NCBI GenBank assembly: GCA_040902885.1
Contig: JBBDWK010000083.1
Span: 1-64,000 of the forward strand
Source: JBBDWK01 sp040902885
GTDB lineage: Bacteria; Acidobacteriota; Terriglobia; Bryobacterales; Bryobacteraceae
DNA: 64,000 bases
Direction: 5' to 3'
Position numbers and translations under genes: made by a program
In this document: positions 57,270 through 64,000 of the stretch, in pieces
Layout: the number at the start of each line of letters is the position of its first letter
How positions within the stretch are numbered: position 1 is the first letter of the stretch
Notes under the pieces: model-generated
Databases searched by the model: none
Seen by the model: the letters and a program-made list of their open reading frames with translations, nothing else
Told to the model about the DNA's origin: nothing

Positions 57270-57478
57270 GCGATTCTGGCGAGCAACGAATTCTTCGCTT
57301 CCTCAAGCGCCTGAACTGCCATCTCATGCGTGACGGTGGGGAACTGCCGCAGGAATTCACCCAAAGAGTGGCCCCCCTCGAGATAGTCGATGAGATTCTT
57401 GAACGGAACTCGCGTGCCACGAAAGCACGGCGTTCCGTTCATCACTTCCGGGTCGCTCACAATTACGGACTCCACCAT
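57266..57478 (-). CDS. DUF433-family antitoxin-like protein, 70 aa
   Basis: The protein has the DUF433 signature: DPEVMNGTPCFRGTRVPFKNLIDYLEGGHSLGEFL, then FPTVTHEMAVQALEEA. DUF433 proteins carry a helix-turn-helix-like fold and pair with DUF5615 PIN-like proteins in presumed type II toxin-antitoxin modules. Here the toxin gene follows directly but is frameshifted, so this gene may now be an orphan. A promoter-like TACAAT and a perfect palindrome lie upstream. Confidence 0.83.
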   Translation of the reverse strand: MVESVIVSDPEVMNGTPCFRGTRVPFKNLIDYLEGGHSLGEFLRQFPTVTHEMAVQALEEAKNSLLARIA

Positions 57479-57490
57479 TGTCGCCTTCCT

Positions 57491-57522
57491 ATTGTACCCG
57501 TCCAGAGCAGCCGATCGGCTGC
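57491..57522 (-). promoter_or_regulatory. Promoter and operator of the DUF433/DUF5615 pair
   Basis: On the minus strand TACAAT (57491-57496) lies twelve bases before the ATG. The perfect 16-bp palindrome GCAGCCGATCGGCTGC (57507-57522) lies just upstream, over the expected -35 to -10 region, as expected for an autoregulated toxin-antitoxin operator. The further 200 bases up to imuA show no clear feature. Confidence 0.5.
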
Positions 57523-57730
57523 CGCTACTGCGCGACTTCCATCGCCGCGATCATCCGCTTGAGAGCGACAAGACGGTAGCTGCGCAGAACAAGATCACGG
57601 ACGAAGTGCCAGTCGAAGGAAGTATCGGCCCAAATGCTGATCCATCATCAGAGCGTGACAGGTCCGATCAAGCCAACGATCTCGTGCCACCCTTGCCACG
57701 CACGCGAATAAAAGGCGAAAATGCTATTGA

Positions 57731-58408
57731 ATGGCTATCGCCCTGCCAAAGAATCCGTTGCCGCTCGGGGATCGCGTTTCGCGGGGCTTCGCGAATGAGG
57801 ATTCCCCCTCCCGGCATCTCGCCAGCGGCATCCCTTCGCTCGATCAGAAGTTCGGGGGGATTCCCGCGGGCGTTATCGCGGAGATCGCGGGCGGTGTTTC
57901 GAGCGGAGTCACCAGCCTGGCTCTCCGTTATCTCGCCGAAGCCACCAGCCAGGGGCAAATTGCAGCCTGGATCGACCCCCATGAAGCCTTTGACGTTCAG
58001 TCCGCCATCGATGCCGGCGTGCAACTGCAACAACTTCTTTGGGTCCGCTGCCATCGCGATATCGACTGCGCTTTGCGGGTGACGGATCTCATTTTGCATG
58101 GCGGCGGCTTCGGTCTGGTCGTGTTCGATCTGATCGGCGTGCCGGATAAAGCTCTGGAATCCTTCCCCCTTTCCTGCTGGTTCCGCTTTCAGCGCGCCAT
58201 CCGGAACACGCCCACTGCATTGATCGTGCTGGCCAATTCCAATCAGGCGAAAAGTGCCGCTGGACGGCAGATGCAGGTGCAGCGGGAAAAAGTCCTCTGG
58301 TCCGGGACGGATGCCGCAAGGCTGCTCGATGGCTTCGTGGTGCGCGTGGCGCAGCGAAAGCCAATGCATCCCGGATTCGTTTCCCTCCCCACCGAAGCCA
58401 CCGTATAG
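57731..58408 (+). CDS. imuA: ImuA-like RecA-fold protein of the mutasome
   Basis: The 225-residue protein has the RecA-like order: ASGIPSLDQKFGGIPAGVIAEIAG, a P-loop-like GGVSSGVTSLALRYL in which the usual Lys is replaced, IAAWIDPHEAFD, and LVVFDLIGVP as Walker B region. ImuA proteins resemble RecA/SulA and help ImuB recruit the error-prone polymerase. The altered P-loop suggests poor ATP hydrolysis. It starts the cassette; imuB follows after ten bases. Confidence 0.8.
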   Translation: MAIALPKNPLPLGDRVSRGFANEDSPSRHLASGIPSLDQKFGGIPAGVIAEIAGGVSSGVTSLALRYLAEATSQGQIAAWIDPHEAFDVQSAIDAGVQLQQLLWVRCHRDIDCALRVTDLILHGGGFGLVVFDLIGVPDKALESFPLSCWFRFQRAIRNTPTALIVLANSNQAKSAAGRQMQVQREKVLWSGTDAARLLDGFVVRVAQRKPMHPGFVSLPTEATV

Positions 58409-58418
58409 CGGAGATGTT

Positions 58419-59693
58419 GTGTTTGCCTGCCTCTACTTTCCGGATCTTTCGTTCAATGCGGCGGATCTTGGCCGGCTGGCAAACGAATTTTCGCCGCTTT
58501 ATGAAATTCCGAATCTGAACACGATCCTGCTGTCCCTGCAAGGATTGGAGCGGCGCCACGAAAGCCATGCCGCGGGCGGCGAATGGATTCTGCGCGAACT
58601 GCAAATGAGAGGCTATGCCCGGGCGCGCGTGGCGATTGCATCCACGCTGGACGTCGCGCTCTTCGCCGCGAAACATAGGTCTCAAGCCGTCTGTGTTGTT
58701 CCGCCGGGGACGGAAAGCCGATTTCTCGCCGGTCTTCCGGTTGCCTGCCTGCCTCTTTCGCCCGGCATGCTGGAAACGCTCGAAAGCTGGGGCATCCGTA
58801 ACTTCGGCGAGTTTGCCGCACTGCCGCCCATGGGCATTGCCGAGCGATGGGGAGAGGAGGGATACCGCCTGCTGATGCTGGCGCAAGGCAAATCGAACCG
58901 CCCTCTGGTGCAATATCTCGCTCCCGCCACATTCGAGCAGCGGATTGAACTCGAGGACTCGATCGAGTTGCTCGAACCTTTGCTGCTGGTGCTCAATCAG
59001 GCGCTGGTGGGCCTTTGCCGGGGTTTGCAAACCCACACGCTTGCCACGGACCGGTTCACGCTGGCGTTCGGCCTTGAGAACCACCTTGAGGACATCCGTC
59101 GGAATGAACTGCCCGTCCCGATCGACAACGCGAAAACTCTCCTGAAGCTCATCCAACTGGAGCTGGAAGCGCGTCCCTTGCGCGCCGCTGTCAAAGCTCT
59201 CACAATCCGCTTACGCCCCGCCTCCCCCAGGCATACGCAAAACAATCTCTTTCTCCCTCCCGCTCCGGAACCGCAGCAACTGGAGATTACGTTAAAGAAG
59301 ATCGCCCGTCTGGTGGGAGAAGACCGCATGGGGTCGCCCGAGCCGCTCGATACCCACCGGCCCGACTCCTATCGTTTCACCCGTTTTGCAGGCAAGCCAT
59401 GTGAGCCGCTGCCAACCGGGCCTCGAGAAATGCGCCTGATATTGCGCGTATTCCGGCCGCCGTTGAGCGCCGCGGTGCGGATGGAAAAGGAGCGTCCACT
59501 CCATCTTCGGACTGCCGGGATCGGCGGCAAAATTGTTTCCTTCTCGGGACCGTGGCGGACTTCGGGAAACTGGTGGACAACTTCAGAATGGGACCGCGAA
59601 GAGTGGGACGTTTGCCTGGACAGCGGAGGCGTCTACCGGATTTATAGCGAGCGAAACCAAAGCGTTTGGTTTGTGGAAGGCTGCTATGACTGA
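58419..59693 (+). CDS. imuB: ImuB, Y-family polymerase-like mutasome adaptor (shortened)
   Basis: From the GTG at 58419 (GGAG upstream) the 424-residue protein begins ACLYFPDLSFNAADL, the ImuB start, but passes at once into a segment like FSPLYEIPNLNTILLSLQGLE. The roughly 60-90 residues normally between these (fingers and early palm) are missing. The remaining palm, thumb (GIRNFGEFAALPPMGIAERWGEEG) and C-terminal DUF6504-like end are present. ImuB has no catalytic acids and serves as the hub that binds the clamp, ImuA and DnaE2. Its stop overlaps dnaE2. Confidence 0.8.
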   Translation: MFACLYFPDLSFNAADLGRLANEFSPLYEIPNLNTILLSLQGLERRHESHAAGGEWILRELQMRGYARARVAIASTLDVALFAAKHRSQAVCVVPPGTESRFLAGLPVACLPLSPGMLETLESWGIRNFGEFAALPPMGIAERWGEEGYRLLMLAQGKSNRPLVQYLAPATFEQRIELEDSIELLEPLLLVLNQALVGLCRGLQTHTLATDRFTLAFGLENHLEDIRRNELPVPIDNAKTLLKLIQLELEARPLRAAVKALTIRLRPASPRHTQNNLFLPPAPEPQQLEITLKKIARLVGEDRMGSPEPLDTHRPDSYRFTRFAGKPCEPLPTGPREMRLILRVFRPPLSAAVRMEKERPLHLRTAGIGGKIVSFSGPWRTSGNWWTTSEWDREEWDVCLDSGGVYRIYSERNQSVWFVEGCYD

Positions 59694-62600
59694 ACGGTAC
59701 GTGGAGCTGCACGCCAGCTCCGCGTTCAGTTTCCTGAGAGCGGCCTCCTTGCCGGAAGAGCTGGTCGAGCGATGCGAGGAGCTGGATATCCCGGCAATGG
59801 CCATCCTCGATCGGGATAACCTGAGCGCCGCGCCCCGGTTCTTCAAGGCCGCCGCGGACCGGATCCGCCCGCACGTGGGCGCGGAAGTGACAGGCGAGAA
59901 CAACGCGGTGTACCCGCTTCTGGTCAAAACACAAGCCGGATATCGCAATCTTTGCCGGTTGATCGCCAAAATCAAGATGCGGGCGGAATCCGGAGGCGGC
60001 GCCGCCACGCTGGAGGATCTTGCCGCACACGCCGCGGGGCTGGTCTGTCTCACGGATGCTTCCGATGCGCGGCTGGTCGAAATCTTCGGCAAGGAGAACG
60101 TCTATGCCGAGCTGCAGCGGCACTACAACCGCGAGGAGGAGAGGCGCAATCAAGCGGTAGTGGAGAGAGCCCGCCGGTTCAAGCTCCCGCTTTTGGCGAC
60201 CAACGGGGTTTGTTATGCCGACGAGGACAGGCGCGAGCTTTTCGATGCGCTCACCTGCGTTCGTCTGAGGACGACTCTTGACAGCGCCGGAAAGCTGCTG
60301 GCCCGGAACTCCGAACGGCATCTGAAGCCGGCCGCCGCGATGTGCCGCATCTTTGCCGATCTTCCCGAGGCTATCGCCCATACGGTCGAGCTTTCCAGCC
60401 GTCTGGAGTTCACGCTCGCAAACCTGGGCTATGAGTTTCCCGAATTCCCCGTGCCCGAAGGCCAAACGATGGACTCCTATCTTCGGAATCTGGTGGCGGA
60501 GATGGCTCCCGCCCGTTTTGAAGATTACTCGGAACGCGTCCGGAACCAGATAGAAAAGGAGCTGGCACTCATCGAGGAGCTCAGACTGGCCGGGTATTTT
60601 TTGATCGTTTGGGACATCGTGCGGTACTGCCGTGAAAACGGAATCCTGGTTCAGGGCCGGGGGTCGGCCGCGAATAGCGCCGTCTGTTATGCGCTCCACA
60701 TTACAGCCGTGGATTCCGTAAAAATGGATCTCCTTTTCGAGCGCTTCCTTTCGAAGGAACGCGGAGAATATCCCGACATCGATCTTGACCTGCCCAGCGG
60801 CGATCTGCGCGAGCAGGCAATTCAGTACGTCTACCAGCGCTATGGCAGATTGGGCGCGGCCATGACGGCCAACGTGATTACCTATCGCGGACGGTCGGCG
60901 GCGCGCGATCTGGGAAAGGCCTTGAGTTTCGACGAAGAGAGCATAGCGAGGCTTTCTCGAGTCGTCCCCCATTGGGGCTGGCAAAACCCCGATGAAACGG
61001 TGGAACGGCAGTTCCGGAAAGCCGGCTTTTCGCTGGAAAATCCACAAGTCCGGAAGTTTTTCAAGCTGTACTGCCAAATTCAGGATCTGCCGCGTCATCT
61101 GGGCCAGCACTCGGGCGGCATGATCGTTTGCCGGGGGCAACTGGACTCGATCGTGCCCTTGCAGCCCGCTGCCATGCCCGGGCGGGTGATCGTTCAATGG
61201 GACAAAGACGATTGCGCCGACATGGGGATCATTAAAATCGATCTCCTCGGTCTCGGCATGATGGCGGTGCTGCAGGACACGCAGAAGATCATTCATGATG
61301 CGCACGGAGAGGATGTTGATCTTGCCCATCTGCCGCAGGATTGCCCCACCGTTTACAGCGCTCTCCGCCGCGCCGATACAATCGGTCTTTTTCAGGTGGA
61401 AAGCCGGGCGCAGATGGCCGCCTTGCCGCGCCTGCGGCCGGAAAAGTTCTACGACCTTGTGGTGCAGGTCGGCATCATCCGCCCAGGCCCGATCGTAGGC
61501 GACATGATGCATCCTTACCTGCGGCGAAGACAGGGCAAGGAAGCGCCGGTTAGTCTGCACCCATCGCTCGATGCCGTGCTCAAAAAGACTTTGGGTGTGC
61601 CGCTGTTTCAGGAACAGCTATTGCAGATGGCCATGATCGCCTCGAATTTTACCGGCGGCGAAGCGGAAGAGCTGCGGCGGGCTTTCGGTTTCAAACGATC
61701 GGAGGCGCGCATGAGCGAAGTCGAAGTGAAGCTGCGCAAGGGCATGGCGGAAAACGGAATCGTCGGCGATGCCCAGGACCGGATCGTGCAAGCCATCACG
61801 TCCTTCGCGCTTTATGGTTTTCCGGAATCGCACGCCATCAGTTTCGCCCTCATCGCCTATGCAAGCGCCTGGTTGAAGTGCCATTATCTGGCGGCCTTCA
61901 CGGCTGCCACGCTCAACAATCAGCCCATGGGCTTTTACCAGCCCGACACCATTATCAAGGACGCCCAGCGTCATGGCCTCCGGGTGGCGCCTGTTGACGT
62001 CACCTGTTCTGAATGGGACTGCACCGTTCAGGGACGGAGCGAGCTTCGCCTCGGACTGCGCTATGTCAAAGGTCTGCCGGAGCAGGCGGCCCGAGCGGTT
62101 GTTTCAGCGCGGCCGTTTGAAAGCGTGAACGATCTCCGCCGCCGTGTTCCCGAACTGACTCAGGCGGGGATGAAAACCCTGGCGCGAATCGGTGCATTGA
62201 ATGGTTTGAAAGCGGAACACCGCCGGCGCGCGCTCTGGCAGGTGGAAGCCGCGCTCCGTCCGGCGGGACCGCTCTTTGCCACCTTTGATGGCAATACGGT
62301 TGAGAGCCCGTTAAAGCCAATGGAGATTAAAGAAAGGCTGAGCGCGGATTACTCCGGGACGGGCATCCATTTAGGCCGGCATCCGCTGGCGCATTGCCGT
62401 GACCGGAAAGAATTTCGCGATATCAAGAGAGCCATCGATCTGCCGGGTTGCCGCGACGGGCGCCGTGTCAAAGTGGCGGGTGCGGTGATCTGCCGCCAGC
62501 GGCCCGGCACGGCGCACGGAATCACGTTTTTCAGCATGGAAGACGAAACCGGGATTATCAATCTGGTGGTAATGCCCGACCTGTTCGAACGGGAGACCTT

Positions 62601-62736
62601 GCTTTTCACGAGCGAACCATTCCTGATTGCGGAAGGAGTGCTTCAGAATCAGGACAACGTGGTATCGGTGAAAGTAGACCGGGCGGAGCCATTTTCATTT
62701 GTGGAAACCGGCCTCCGCTCGCATGATTTCTCGTGA
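59686..62736 (+). CDS. dnaE2: Error-prone DNA polymerase DnaE2
   Basis: The 1016-residue C-family polymerase has an N-terminal PHP domain (YVELHASSAFSFLRAAS, with the HxH altered as usual for DnaE2) and the palm with GRGSAANSAVCYALHIT and the catalytic acids in PDIDLDLPSG. The LGQHSGGMIV and RPGPIVGDMMHPYLRRRQG blocks follow, then an HhH region and a C-terminal OB domain (KVAGAVICRQRPGTAHGITFFSMEDETG). It performs translesion synthesis after DNA damage together with ImuA and ImuB. The ATG lies inside the last codons of imuB. Confidence 0.93.
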   Translation: MTERYVELHASSAFSFLRAASLPEELVERCEELDIPAMAILDRDNLSAAPRFFKAAADRIRPHVGAEVTGENNAVYPLLVKTQAGYRNLCRLIAKIKMRAESGGGAATLEDLAAHAAGLVCLTDASDARLVEIFGKENVYAELQRHYNREEERRNQAVVERARRFKLPLLATNGVCYADEDRRELFDALTCVRLRTTLDSAGKLLARNSERHLKPAAAMCRIFADLPEAIAHTVELSSRLEFTLANLGYEFPEFPVPEGQTMDSYLRNLVAEMAPARFEDYSERVRNQIEKELALIEELRLAGYFLIVWDIVRYCRENGILVQGRGSAANSAVCYALHITAVDSVKMDLLFERFLSKERGEYPDIDLDLPSGDLREQAIQYVYQRYGRLGAAMTANVITYRGRSAARDLGKALSFDEESIARLSRVVPHWGWQNPDETVERQFRKAGFSLENPQVRKFFKLYCQIQDLPRHLGQHSGGMIVCRGQLDSIVPLQPAAMPGRVIVQWDKDDCADMGIIKIDLLGLGMMAVLQDTQKIIHDAHGEDVDLAHLPQDCPTVYSALRRADTIGLFQVESRAQMAALPRLRPEKFYDLVVQVGIIRPGPIVGDMMHPYLRRRQGKEAPVSLHPSLDAVLKKTLGVPLFQEQLLQMAMIASNFTGGEAEELRRAFGFKRSEARMSEVEVKLRKGMAENGIVGDAQDRIVQAITSFALYGFPESHAISFALIAYASAWLKCHYLAAFTAATLNNQPMGFYQPDTIIKDAQRHGLRVAPVDVTCSEWDCTVQGRSELRLGLRYVKGLPEQAARAVVSARPFESVNDLRRRVPELTQAGMKTLARIGALNGLKAEHRRRALWQVEAALRPAGPLFATFDGNTVESPLKPMEIKERLSADYSGTGIHLGRHPLAHCRDRKEFRDIKRAIDLPGCRDGRRVKVAGAVICRQRPGTAHGITFFSMEDETGIINLVVMPDLFERETLLFTSEPFLIAEGVLQNQDNVVSVKVDRAEPFSFVETGLRSHDFS

Positions 62737-62745
62737 TGCTGCTGT

Positions 62746-62826
62746 CCGCTCCCTCCGGTCGCGGCTCGGTAACGTCTTATCATCGTGCTGCTTCCAAGCT
62801 GAGCCGCGACCGTCAGGGAGCGGTTT
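62746..62826 (+). repeat. Dispersed stem-loop repeat, copy 3 (terminator-like)
   Basis: CCGCTCCCT ... GCGGCTC pairs with GAGCCGCGACC ... AGGGAGCGG, followed by TTTTCATTTCTT. It is about 85 percent like copy 1, including the ATCGTGCTGCTT loop. It follows the dnaE2 stop by nine bases. Confidence 0.88.
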
Positions 62827-62890
62827 TCATTTCTTCCACATCTTCTCAGCAAGCGGACCTGGAAGTCGATGTGATAAAACTTCTAACACT

Positions 62891-64000
62891 ATGCCATTCC
62901 GATCCGTGGTCCTCACGTGCGGGCTGCTTGTGTTCGCGGCTGCCGGAGTATGGTGGAGGTCCGCCGGCCAAGCGCAGATCACCAATCCACAGCCGGCGGC
63001 GCCCGCCGATGAGCTGCAGGCCGTCACGCTCGTCTTCGGCACGAAAGATGCGGCGCCTGCGAAGTGGGACGGCTCGGCTTCACTTTCCAGCGGAAGGATC
63101 GAGCGCATCGTTGGTTATCACTTCAACCAGGACGCGAAAATTGTTGGCGACAACGCCTGGGAGTGCTCCACGCACGCCTGGGCGGGCTTCGCCGGCGGCA
63201 TGCACCCGGACGAACGGCCCCAACCGTACGCGAATCAGGTACAGCCCATCGGCGTGACCATCCAGTTTCAAGCGCCTCCGGATGCCGAGATGCGCATCCA
63301 GCTTCCGCAGCGCGAGTTCACATTTCGTCCCATGGATGTGCCCGAATTCGGCGGCATCTTCCCGCTGAACTCGGACGTCGAGGTGTACCGCACGCCGGTG
63401 GTTTCCGCCATTACCGATGGCGAGTTCGAAGACGACTATCCCTCCATCGCCACAGCCGGCGACACGGTCTGGGTGGCGTGGCAGGCGTACCGCGACGAAG
63501 GCGACCGCATCTTCCTGCGGGGACAAACCAACGGCCGGTGGAGCGAGCGCATGACCGTGACCGAAAAGCCAGGCGACCTCTACGGCACGGCGCTGGCCGT
63601 GGCGGGCGGAAAGGTTCTGGTCACGTGGTCCGAGCGCGACGGCGAGACCTGGAACGTGAAGGCCCGTTGGTACGACGGCACTAGCTTCAGCGGGGTTGAG
63701 ACCGTGGGCGCGGGCGTGTTCCATCGCGTGTCTACGGATTCTAAAGGCAATGTCCATGTTGCGTACCAAAGCTGGCGCAAGGGCCGTAGCGACGTGTATC
63801 TGCGCAGCTATGCGGGTGGGCGGTGGTCGGCCGAGGTCAACCTCAGCGACGCGAAACGTAGCGCGCGCGCGAACGACTGGAACCCCGCCGTGGTTGCGGA
63901 TCGCGACGGTACGGTCTGGGTGGCATGGGACACCTACACGACGGGAAGCTACAACATCCTGATGCGGCCTGTACGCAATGGAAAACCTGGGGAACTGATT
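62891..64000 (+). CDS. Exported beta-propeller-like protein, 3' end outside window
   Basis: The frame runs from the ATG at 62891 to the window end without a stop (370 residues visible). A signal or anchor segment (VVLTCGLLVFAAAGVWW) is followed by a beta-rich domain and repeated blades: DTVWVAWQAYRDEGDRIFLR, GKVLVTWSERDGETWNVKAR, GNVHVAYQSWRKGRSDVYLR and GTVWVAWDTYTTGSYNILMR. The repeats match sialidase/TolB-type propellers. Such proteins in Acidobacteriota often carry a C-terminal polysaccharide lyase, amidohydrolase or DUF domain, which cannot be seen here. No Shine-Dalgarno is obvious. Confidence 0.75.
   Translation, partial: MPFRSVVLTCGLLVFAAAGVWWRSAGQAQITNPQPAAPADELQAVTLVFGTKDAAPAKWDGSASLSSGRIERIVGYHFNQDAKIVGDNAWECSTHAWAGFAGGMHPDERPQPYANQVQPIGVTIQFQAPPDAEMRIQLPQREFTFRPMDVPEFGGIFPLNSDVEVYRTPVVSAITDGEFEDDYPSIATAGDTVWVAWQAYRDEGDRIFLRGQTNGRWSERMTVTEKPGDLYGTALAVAGGKVLVTWSERDGETWNVKARWYDGTSFSGVETVGAGVFHRVSTDSKGNVHVAYQSWRKGRSDVYLRSYAGGRWSAEVNLSDAKRSARANDWNPAVVADRDGTVWVAWDTYTTGSYNILMRPVRNGKPGELI

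Noticed and set aside
57523..57730. LexA box before imuA
   Set aside because: I found no convincing palindrome of a known LexA type; weak GATC-containing repeats are not enough.
59377..61560. Long open frame antisense to imuB/dnaE2 (over 700 codons)
   Set aside because: It mirrors a gene with clear DnaE2 motifs; its own product has no recognisable fold and a skewed His/Arg/Gln composition typical of antisense frames in GC-rich DNA.

Overview
The window reads as chromosomal DNA of a GC-rich Acidobacteriota bacterium, probably of the Solibacter/Bryobacter type. Three things suggest this: an imuA-imuB-dnaE2 mutagenesis cassette, many lone metabolic genes with short intergenic gaps, and a dispersed stem-loop repeat (CCGCTCCCT ... 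CGCGGCTC ... GAGCCGCG ... AGGGAGCGG) that occurs three times. The taxonomic call is inference; no rRNA or marker gene is present. A run of 100 Ns at 36112-36211 shows that this is a scaffold, probably a metagenome or draft assembly.

Layout. 1-9.7 kb: the end of a TPR protein with near-identical 120-bp repeats, a YihY-type membrane protein, a small AtzG/GatC-like subunit with its amidase, a DUF169 protein, a DapA-family aldolase, an M28 peptidase and a heavy-metal P-type ATPase. 9741-12928: a complete IS1-family transposon of 3188 bp with 27-bp terminal inverted repeats (26/27 identical) and an 8-bp target duplication. Besides the transposase it carries four unknown genes and two tRNA-like genes. 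One of these is a well-formed class II tRNA with anticodon UUA, which would read the stop codon UAA. The insertion cut the last seven codons off a GGDEF-like gene. 13.6-26.9 kb: an aldo/keto reductase, a small Cys-rich exported protein, a di-haem peroxidase and a sugar-binding lipoprotein; then DinB, an orphan antitoxin with a toxin remnant, a glycosyltransferase, thiC, a BON protein, ugd, an M24 peptidase, a sodium/solute symporter and a Wzt-like ABC ATPase.

26957-43811: about 17 kb, all on the minus strand, encoding a nearly complete long-tailed phage particle. In transcription order these are a small terminase-like protein, large terminase, portal, scaffold-like protein, P22-type coat, connectors, tail tube, tail-assembly chaperone with a -1 frameshift site (A AAA AAC), a very short tape measure, two distal-tail paralogues, a hub with a four-Cys motif, and a large terminal tail protein with a TIM-barrel-like end. 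I see no integrase, replication, repressor or lysis gene, so it is either a reduced prophage or a gene-transfer-agent-like particle. The N gap lies inside the chaperone gene and is an assembly artefact: the same 55 bp stand on both sides, and collapsing them restores one 123-codon gene.

44-64 kb: two glycosyltransferases, a xylose-isomerase-like TIM barrel, signal peptidase I, a DUF885 peptidase, carAB, an ArsR-AHSA1 module with a visible promoter and operator, a FecR protein, a DUF433/DUF5615 toxin-antitoxin pair with a frameshifted toxin, the imuA-imuB-dnaE2 cassette (with an unusually short imuB), and the start of an exported beta-propeller-like protein that runs off the window.
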